Assembly: GCA_035264885.1 (NCBI GenBank)
Contig: DATFPK010000059.1
Coordinates: 1 to 11,495 of the forward strand
From: DATFPK01 sp035264885
Lineage (GTDB): Bacteria; Actinomycetota; Thermoleophilia; Solirubrobacterales; 70-9
Reading direction: 5' to 3'
Length of the DNA: 11,495 bases
In this document: positions 6,647-11,495 of the stretch, in pieces
Numbering within the stretch: position 1 is the stretch's first letter
How the letters are laid out: every line of letters starts with the position of its first letter
Translations under genes and position numbers: made by a program
The notes under the pieces: model-generated
Databases searched by the model: none
The model's input: the letters and a program-made list of their open reading frames with translations, nothing else
Told to the model about the DNA's origin: nothing

Positions 6647-8803
6647 TCAGCAGCCCTCGCGCCGGTCGAAGCCCTCGGGCTGGTCCCAGTGGCGACTGCA
6701 GAAGATCGTCGCGGTCGGCTCGTACCAGAGGCGCTGGAGCGTCGGGGTCAGCGGCCCGCGGTGGTCCTCGCCGAGGTGCTGACGGCGCTCGTTGACGAGC
6801 TCGGTGAAGTCATTCCCGCCCCAGGTCCCGGGGAAGTTCATCGGGAAGTCCCGCTCGGACACGAACCGGACCTCCTCCGGCGTCCAGCGGAAGCCGTCGC
6901 CGGTCTCGTCACGGATGTTCGTCGCGAAGCTAAGCAGCGTCGTCGTCCCGGCGGGTAGTCCCGCGCAGCTCGCCCAGTCCGGTGCCCGCCGGTCCTCGGT
7001 CTCGACGTAGTTGGCGTGCGACCCTTCGGCGACGGCGATCAGGGGCAAGGTCTTCTCGGCCGGCGGGGCGCCCTCTTCCGCGATCGCGTCGCGCACCTGC
7101 TCGGTCGGCGCCAGCTCGACCTCTTCCCAGGGCCGCCAGGTGCCCCCGCAATGGGCCGAATAGCCGACGAACAGCGGCTCCCGGTCGGAGAACCCGATCG
7201 TCACCGCCTCCCAGTCGCCCTCGTGGCGCTGCACGAGGTGGCCGCTCAGGACCGGCCGGGTCCACTCGTTGTAGCGGTAGAAGTACCAGTACTGCACGAG
7301 GGTTTTGACCTGCGGATAGGGGCCGACCCGCCAGAACCCGGGCGAGTCGCCTGGCCGCCCGCGGGTCGCGACCCGGGCGTAGACGGTGTCGGTCTGCGGG
7401 TCGGCGGCCTCGGCGCGGTCGTAACCCGCTTCGCCCCGAGCGCACGCCAGCTCGCCCTGGGGGCAGTGGATGGTGACCTGGTAGCAGGGCACCCTCAGCC
7501 CGGGGCAGGCGCTCGGTAGGTCGGGGCCGATCGGATCGCCAGCCGGATCGCCCTCGCCGATCCGCTGCCCGGGGCACCCCTCGAGGCCGGGCGCCGGTCC
7601 CTCGCGCGCGGATCCGGGGCCGTAGAGGCTGACGAGCCGGGCCGGACAGTCCGCGTCATGGACGTAGGACTCGACGTCCACGGGAGTCCAACGCTCGTCC
7701 TCGGTGAAGGCGAGGACCGGCATGTAGGACCTCGCCAACTCGCGCCCGTCGCTCGGCAGGCGCGCCGCCTCGACGTCCTCGGCGACGATCACTTCGTCCT
7801 GCGGCGTGACGCCCTCCTTGCCGCCGCGCTGGTAGCTGGCGACGCCGATCGCGGCAGCGGCGGCGAGGAGAACCGTCGCGGCGAAGGCGGCGACGAATCC
7901 CAGACCGCGCAGGGTCTCCGCCCGGCGGTTGGCGAAGCCGCGCTCGCAGAGGTAGCGCAGGGCCGACCATCTCCCGGCCAGGAGCTCCCCGACCGCGGCG
8001 AGCGCGAGGGCGGCGCCGGAGGCGATCAGCAGGTGCCGCGGCTCCTGGAGGAAGTCGGCGGTGCCGCTCTCCTCCGCCCGCTCCGAGAGCCAGCGGTGGC
8101 CAGGGAGCAGGCCGGCGACCATCAGCCAGCGGACCGTCGTCAGGGCGAGCAGCACCGTCAGCGGCACCCGCAGCAAGGTTGTCGCGTACCCGAACAGCCG
8201 CAGCCAGACCGCCGTCACCCAGAAGATCACCGCCAGCGCGATCAGCGAGCTCGACAAAGGCGGACGGTCGTAGGTCCCGAGGCTCGGAACGAGCTGCAAC
8301 AGGGAGTAGACGCCGAGCGCGGCGGCGACGAGCGGGATCACGAGCCGGAGCCGCTCGAGGCCCTTACCCTCCCGCAGCCAGCGCCAGGCACGGCGGACCG
8401 ACTGCGGCGCTGCGCCGCCCTCGGGCGCGCCAAGCACCAGCCACCCGGCGGCGAGCAGGGTTGGCGCCACCAGCGCCGGGACCCACCAGTCCAGGGTCGC
8501 GGCACCGGCGATCACCACGACGATCAGCGGCAGGAGGAGCGGCCGCAGCGCGACCAGGAGGTCCCGCAGCGGGTCGGCCGCCTGGACCACCGGTCCGACG
8601 CCGAACAGGAAGGCGAGGCCGAGCAGGGACCCGCCGAAGAACGCGAGGGCGGTCGCATTGGCGGAGCCGAGCGCAGTCAGCGCCGCGATGCCGAGGGCCG
8701 CCAGGGTCGCCGTCTTCACCCTGCTGGTCACCGAAAGGCCGGTCCACCACCTCCGGGCGGCTCTCAATCTCTGCCCACCGCGACGACTCGATTCCGGCGC
8801 CAT
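6647..8803 (-). CDS. Polytopic membrane protein with extracytoplasmic Vps62-like domain
   Basis: A 718-residue protein. The first 325 residues hold about eight or nine hydrophobic helices (roughly 33-50, 52-75, 88-104, 106-124, 153-172, 185-205, 208-231, 257-275, 301-322) after a basic N-terminus. The remainder is hydrophilic and resembles the Vps62 (DUF946) family: LARSYMPVLAFTEDERWTPV (356-375), VQYWYFYRYNEW (503-514), RHEGDWEAV (526-534), YSAHCGG (548-554), VAEGSHANY (591-599) and WGGNDF (661-666). The HEGDWE segment recalls the GHRHDWE motif of NPP1-like necrosis-inducing proteins. The domain has ten cysteines (386, 410, 433, 440, 447, 454, 552, 613, 702, 718), consistent with disulfides outside the membrane. 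The domain's biochemical activity is not established. It is the first gene of the operon; its ATG lies 69 bases from the divergent SGNH gene. Confidence 0.82.
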   Translation of the reverse strand: MAPESSRRGGQRLRAARRWWTGLSVTSRVKTATLAALGIAALTALGSANATALAFFGGSLLGLAFLFGVGPVVQAADPLRDLLVALRPLLLPLIVVVIAGAATLDWWVPALVAPTLLAAGWLVLGAPEGGAAPQSVRRAWRWLREGKGLERLRLVIPLVAAALGVYSLLQLVPSLGTYDRPPLSSSLIALAVIFWVTAVWLRLFGYATTLLRVPLTVLLALTTVRWLMVAGLLPGHRWLSERAEESGTADFLQEPRHLLIASGAALALAAVGELLAGRWSALRYLCERGFANRRAETLRGLGFVAAFAATVLLAAAAAIGVASYQRGGKEGVTPQDEVIVAEDVEAARLPSDGRELARSYMPVLAFTEDERWTPVDVESYVHDADCPARLVSLYGPGSAREGPAPGLEGCPGQRIGEGDPAGDPIGPDLPSACPGLRVPCYQVTIHCPQGELACARGEAGYDRAEAADPQTDTVYARVATRGRPGDSPGFWRVGPYPQVKTLVQYWYFYRYNEWTRPVLSGHLVQRHEGDWEAVTIGFSDREPLFVGYSAHCGGTWRPWEEVELAPTEQVRDAIAEEGAPPAEKTLPLIAVAEGSHANYVETEDRRAPDWASCAGLPAGTTTLLSFATNIRDETGDGFRWTPEEVRFVSERDFPMNFPGTWGGNDFTELVNERRQHLGEDHRGPLTPTLQRLWYEPTATIFCSRHWDQPEGFDRREGC

Positions 8804-8872
8804 GCGGCGACGCTCTCACACGGTCGTCCGCCGTGGCAAGGGCGCCTGGACGAGTGGATGTAGTGTCGGTTC
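8804..8872. promoter_or_regulatory. Divergent promoter region; possible leaderless promoter for the SGNH gene
   Basis: These 69 bases separate two divergently transcribed genes and must hold at least one promoter, probably both. On the plus strand TAGTGT (8861-8866) fits the actinobacterial -10 pattern TANNNT and ends 6 bases before the GTG at 8873, the spacing expected of a leaderless transcript. No Shine-Dalgarno sequence is seen before that GTG, which agrees. No convincing -35 box is visible, and no clear promoter for the minus-strand operon stands out. Confidence 0.45.
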
Positions 8873-9937
8873 GTGGTGGGCCTCCGGTCACCGCGGCAAG
8901 TCCGGGCCGCGCTCGCGGCCGTCGCCGTCACGATTGCCGGATGCAGCGGGGGCGGTGACGGGGAGACGACTCCGCTGAGCGACCATCTGATCGTCTCCCT
9001 GGGGGACTCCGTCGCCTCCGGGGAGGGAAACCCCGATCGCCCCGCCCGGGTTGGGCGGCCGGCGGAGTGGACCAGCCGCCGCTGCCACCGTTCGGGGCGC
9101 TCCGGCCCCGCGCTGGCGGCGCGCGAGGTGGCGGGTGACGACCTCGGGCGGGTGGTGCTGCTCGGCTGCTCCGGGGCGACCATCCAGACCGGGCTGCTGC
9201 GCCCGTACGCCGGCATCGAACCCTCCGCCGACGACTCGCTGGAGCGGGCCCAGGTCAGAGCCCTGGCCGACCTGGCCGGGGAAAACAGCATCGACGCCGT
9301 CCTGATCGACATCGGCGCCAACGACGTCGGTTTCGCGCGAATCGTGCAGTTCTGCGTGCTCAGCGTCGGGCCTTGCTGGAAGAACCGCTTCGACCCGCGG
9401 CCAGGGGAGCCCGGTCCGCGCGTGGTCCTCGAGCAGCAGGTTCCGCGGGAGATCGAGGAGCTCGGCCGCGACTACGCGCGGTTGGCGGGAGCGCTGAACG
9501 AGATCGTCCCGGCCAGCCGCGTGATCGTCGTCGAGTACTTCGACCCCACCGGCACGACCGCTGGCCGCGGCTGCACGATGTTCCTCGGTGGCGTCACCCC
9601 AGCCGAGTCTCTCTGGGCCCGAGAGCACATCCTGTTCCCGCTGAACCGGCAGATTCGCGAGTCCGCCGACCGGTTCGGCTGGCGGGTGGTCGACGGAGTC
9701 GACGAGCGCTTCGCCGAGCACGGCATCTGCGCCCCGGAGCGCTGGGTCGTCACCGCGGGCGAGTCGATCAACGACCAGGGCATTCCGTTGTTCGGCAGCC
9801 TGCTCGACCGCCAGACGCGGCGCGAGCTCCTGGCGAGCTACAAGGGAACCCTGCACCCGAATCCCGAGGGGCACCGCCAGATCGCCGAGCTGATCCGGCC
9901 GGTGCTCGAGGCAGTCGTGGACGGGCCCTCCGGCTGA
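8873..9937 (+). CDS. SGNH/GDSL-family hydrolase, lipoprotein (secreted lipase/esterase)
   Basis: A 354-residue protein starting at GTG 8873 (a second GTG follows at 8876). Residues 5-24 form a lipoprotein signal peptide with lipobox IAGC, so Cys24 is probably lipidated and the enzyme anchored on the outer face of the membrane. SGNH blocks: GDSVASGEG (44-52, nucleophile Ser46), Gly98 in LLGCSGAT, IGANDVGF (147-154, oxyanion Asn150), and LHPNPEGH (327-334, catalytic His328). The usual Asp three residues before the His is replaced by Gly325, suggesting a Ser-His dyad as in the Streptomyces scabies esterase. Six cysteines after the lipobox (71, 99, 161, 168, 234, 286), including the RRCHRS motif, could form three disulfides as in actinobacterial SGNH lipases. 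It hydrolyses ester bonds, probably of lipids. It diverges from the operon and converges on the 10173-10940 gene. Confidence 0.92.
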   Translation: MVGLRSPRQVRAALAAVAVTIAGCSGGGDGETTPLSDHLIVSLGDSVASGEGNPDRPARVGRPAEWTSRRCHRSGRSGPALAAREVAGDDLGRVVLLGCSGATIQTGLLRPYAGIEPSADDSLERAQVRALADLAGENSIDAVLIDIGANDVGFARIVQFCVLSVGPCWKNRFDPRPGEPGPRVVLEQQVPREIEELGRDYARLAGALNEIVPASRVIVVEYFDPTGTTAGRGCTMFLGGVTPAESLWAREHILFPLNRQIRESADRFGWRVVDGVDERFAEHGICAPERWVVTAGESINDQGIPLFGSLLDRQTRRELLASYKGTLHPNPEGHRQIAELIRPVLEAVVDGPSG

Positions 9938-9982
9938 GGGCGGCGCATGGACTTGGTGACGGCGGGGCCCTCGGGCTCAGGC
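9923..9982 (+). repeat. Imperfect 18-bp direct repeat across the end of the SGNH gene
   Basis: GGGCCCTCCGGCTGAGGG (9923-9940) recurs as GGGCCCTCGGGCTCAGGC (9965-9982), 15 of 18 bases matching, 42 bases apart. The first copy spans the stop codon and includes the small hairpin CCCTC/GAGGG (9926-9940). Position after a gene end suggests a role in termination, but neither copy has a T tract and chance is possible at this GC content. Confidence 0.4.
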
Positions 9983-10172
9983 CAGTGGACTCAGTGGCGC
10001 TTCGGATCGACGTAGGACGTCGCCGATCGACCAGCTGCCCGGCGACAGCCCGGAAGCGGAAGTTGACTTCTCGGCGCGATGAGATCGCCGTCCCGAAGGA
10101 GATCATCAACAAGGCCGGTTCGGCGCGATAACCACCGGTCAAGCTGCCGGCCCAATCGGCGGAGTCGTCGGC
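9938..10172. other. 235-bp convergent intergenic region, no gene seen
   Basis: This lies between the stops of two convergent genes. Besides the direct repeat at its left end, the octet-plus CGGCGCGAT occurs at 10073-10081 and 10123-10131. The segment 10070-10131 is less GC-rich than its surroundings. Short open frames cross it on both strands but none has recognisable protein character, and no strong terminator hairpin is seen. Confidence 0.45.
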
Positions 10173-10940
10173 TCAGCGCCGGCGGCGGCAAGGGCTGCGC
10201 GCGACGGTCCTCCCCCGGGAGCCGTCGACGTAGGCCACCTTCAGCACGGTTCGCCAGCGCCGCGACGGGGGGCACGAGTGCGGGGTCCGGGCGTAGGAGA
10301 CGCCCTCGCGGACGACCCGGTTGAGGACCAGGTGGAGGCGCTTGAAGGCGACGAGGCTCTGCTCGGGCGGGACCCCCGGCGGGAACGACGGCACCGGCGA
10401 GACGAACGTCCTGCCGCGGATCGCCGTGTGGCCGACCACCCGGGTCGGCGGCTGGTCGCTCTCGGCCAGGACGATCTGCTCGCCTTCGCCGTTGAAGACG
10501 GTCAGCGCGTTCTCGGTGTAGCGGGGGAAGGGGCTGGGCCCCGAGTCGGTGACCAGCTCGCCGTGCCCGACCACCGATCCTCGCGGACATGCATCGGCCC
10601 CCTCGGTCATCAGCTCGTTGTCGGACGCCTCGCAGCGCTGCGGGACCGTCGTGTCCACGCGCGACCCGCGCGGGAGGACGATCGTGAACCGCCGCGCCTT
10701 CGGCGGCTGGGCGTCCGCGTCGGCGGGGTTCCGCCAGCTGATCGTCAACTCGCTCCCGGTCGGTTTTCCGGGCCGCCTGTTCGACCTCACAGAGATCGAC
10801 TGCCGCGCGGGCGGTGAGTCGTCGCCGGCGGCGACTGCGGGTGGCGCCGGCGAGCCGCGGGCGGGCCAGGCGAGCGCCAGCGCGGCCGCGATCAGGAGCA
10901 GCGAGCGCCGGACACCCGTCGCAGGCGGAGACCCCGGCAT
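10173..10940 (-). CDS. Secreted conserved hypothetical protein
   Basis: A protein of 255 residues from the ATG at 10940, or 263 from the in-frame ATG at 10964. I prefer 10940 since it starts a standard signal peptide (MPGSPPATGVRRS, then a hydrophobic core LLLIAAALALAW at 15-26); neither has a clear Shine-Dalgarno site. The open frame continues upstream to 11348 but that part overlaps the divergent RTX gene and is a shadow. The mature part appears mostly beta: SELTISWRNP (63-72), FTIVLPRGSRVDTTVPQRC (85-103), DACPRGSVVGHGEL (116-129), and near the end YARTPHSCPPSRRWRTVLKVAYVDG (216-240 approximately). Four cysteines (103, 118, 223, 251) suggest two disulfides. The C-terminus is very basic. 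The pattern of C...CP.GSxVG and TPxxCP is one I associate with secreted proteins of Thermoleophilia, but no function is known to me. No membrane anchor is seen after the signal. Confidence 0.78.
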   Translation of the reverse strand: MPGSPPATGVRRSLLLIAAALALAWPARGSPAPPAVAAGDDSPPARQSISVRSNRRPGKPTGSELTISWRNPADADAQPPKARRFTIVLPRGSRVDTTVPQRCEASDNELMTEGADACPRGSVVGHGELVTDSGPSPFPRYTENALTVFNGEGEQIVLAESDQPPTRVVGHTAIRGRTFVSPVPSFPPGVPPEQSLVAFKRLHLVLNRVVREGVSYARTPHSCPPSRRWRTVLKVAYVDGSRGRTVARSPCRRRR

Positions 10941-10964
10941 GGCCGCAGCGTAGAGCCGAATCAT

Positions 10965-11081
10965 CCCAACTGCGCTGGTCCGAGCGGGTTCCCGGCTAAC
11001 GTGAGCCATGGGGGCGGCGGCCTTTGCAGGCCATCGGAAGGGAGCGCCGGAATCTCCGCTTGGCCGAATTTCATATTGCGC
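10965..11081. promoter_or_regulatory. Divergent intergenic region, probable promoters
   Basis: This region lies between two divergently oriented secreted-protein genes and should hold their promoters. It contains a small hairpin GGCCT/AGGCC (11019-11032, loop TTGC) and an A/T-rich patch (AATTTCATATT, 11067-11077) just before the likely GTG start at 11082. That patch could carry a -10 element (CATATT, 11072-11077), which would imply a leaderless or very short-leader transcript. No -35 or Shine-Dalgarno site stands out. Confidence 0.35.
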
Positions 11082-11495
11082 GTGCGCGCGTGGCCCCGGG
11101 CGGCGGTCACCATGATCGCCTGCCTTGCCGCCGCCCTGCTCGGCGGCGGCACCGCGAGCTCGGCCTCCTGCGGCGGCGAGCCGCAGACCTCCGGCGGCGT
11201 CACGACGGGGACACCCTGCGCCGACGTGATCATCGCGGGCCCGGGCGTCGACGTCGTCAACGGAGGCGGCGGCGACGACCGGATCTACGCCGCGTCGGGT
11301 GGCGTCACGGTCGTCGGCGGGGCCGGCGACGACGTCCTGGTCGGCCATGTGCCCGAGGCGCTCACCGCCGACTGCACCGGCGGCTGCCAGCTCGGCCTCG
11401 GTAGCCAGACCTTCGACGGCGGCCCCGGCGACGACGTGGTCTACGGCGAGCGCGGCAACGACGTCCTCAATGGCAACGAGGGCGACGACAGCCTC
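11082..11495 (+). CDS. RTX-repeat (hemolysin-type Ca-binding) secreted protein, 3' truncated by window edge
   Basis: The frame is open to the window end, giving 138 residues from the GTG at 11082. I choose that GTG over the ATG at 11112 because it supplies the basic start of a signal peptide (RAWPRAAV then MIACLAAALLGGGTASSA, about 2-28); TTG 11076 is also possible. The mature part carries nonapeptide-type GGxGxDxxx repeats: GGGGDDRIY (61-69), GGAGDDVLV (79-87), GGPGDDVVY (113-121), GERGNDVLN (122-130) and NEGDDSL (132-138, incomplete). These fold as a calcium-binding parallel beta-roll outside the cell. Between the second and third repeats is an insert with Cys98 and Cys102; Cys30 and Cys46 lie before the repeats. 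What domain, if any, follows the repeats is unknown, so it could be an adhesin, enzyme or surface structural protein. Confidence 0.85.
   Translation, partial: MRAWPRAAVTMIACLAAALLGGGTASSASCGGEPQTSGGVTTGTPCADVIIAGPGVDVVNGGGGDDRIYAASGGVTVVGGAGDDVLVGHVPEALTADCTGGCQLGLGSQTFDGGPGDDVVYGERGNDVLNGNEGDDSL

Noticed and set aside
5429..6958. Plus-strand 509-codon open frame opposite the dipeptidase and Vps62-like genes
   Set aside because: It crosses two well-supported minus-strand genes and has no recognisable domain; a GC shadow frame.
7658..8863. Plus-strand 401-codon frame opposite the membrane protein
   Set aside because: Low-complexity Arg/Gln/Gly-rich translation, antisense to a gene with clear membrane helices.
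9991..10590. Minus-strand 199-codon frame across the convergent intergenic region
   Set aside because: It is out of frame with the signal-peptide-bearing gene it overlaps and translates to Arg/Pro/Leu-rich low-complexity sequence.
10941..11348. N-terminal extension of the minus-strand secreted protein up to 11348
   Set aside because: It overlaps the RTX gene on the other strand, has shadow-like composition, and would bury the signal peptide some 130 residues inside the protein.

Overview
This window looks like ordinary chromosome from a very GC-rich actinobacterium. The best guess is the class Thermoleophilia (order Solirubrobacterales or a relative). That is inferred from the strong G/C bias at third codon positions, GTG starts, few Shine-Dalgarno sites, and a set of secreted proteins (a CP..S/TP..CP beta-type protein and an RTX-like Ca-binding protein) typical of that group. 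No rRNA, tRNA, CRISPR array, insertion sequence, integrase or phage gene was seen.

Layout. (1) At 2-679 (+) is the C-terminal part of an acyl-CoA synthetase, cut by the window edge. (2) At 680-1001 is a 322-bp stretch with no confident gene but some inverted and direct repeats. (3) At 1002-1637 (+) is a small secreted low-complexity protein with a strong ribosome-binding site, followed by a 13-bp terminator-like hairpin. (4) At 1708-2160 (+) is an SRPBCC/AHSA1-type protein. It converges on (5) a compact five-gene minus-strand operon, transcribed from about 8803 down to 2170. In transcription order it encodes a polytopic membrane protein with an extracytoplasmic Vps62-like domain, a peptidase M19 (renal-dipeptidase-like) enzyme, an NTF2/SnoaL-like protein, a membrane-anchored GMC oxidoreductase of the long-chain alcohol oxidase/cholesterol oxidase kind, and a GloA-type glyoxalase. 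Gaps inside the operon are only a few bases for most junctions. (6) Divergent from the operon, at 8873-9937 (+), is an SGNH/GDSL hydrolase lipoprotein. (7) It converges on a secreted conserved hypothetical at 10173-10940 (-). (8) Divergent from that, at about 11082 to the window end (+), is the start of an RTX-repeat secreted protein.

How the genes may work together. The acyl-CoA ligase, GMC alcohol oxidase/dehydrogenase, glyoxalase and SGNH lipase/esterase fit a theme of lipid, alcohol or aldehyde metabolism near the cell envelope. This is inference: only the five minus-strand genes are tied together physically. The most unusual items are the operon's combination of families, the GMC protein's four-helix membrane head with a ferredoxin-like CX2CX2CX3C motif, and the Vps62-like domain on a bacterial membrane protein. 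No fully novel defence or mobile system was found.
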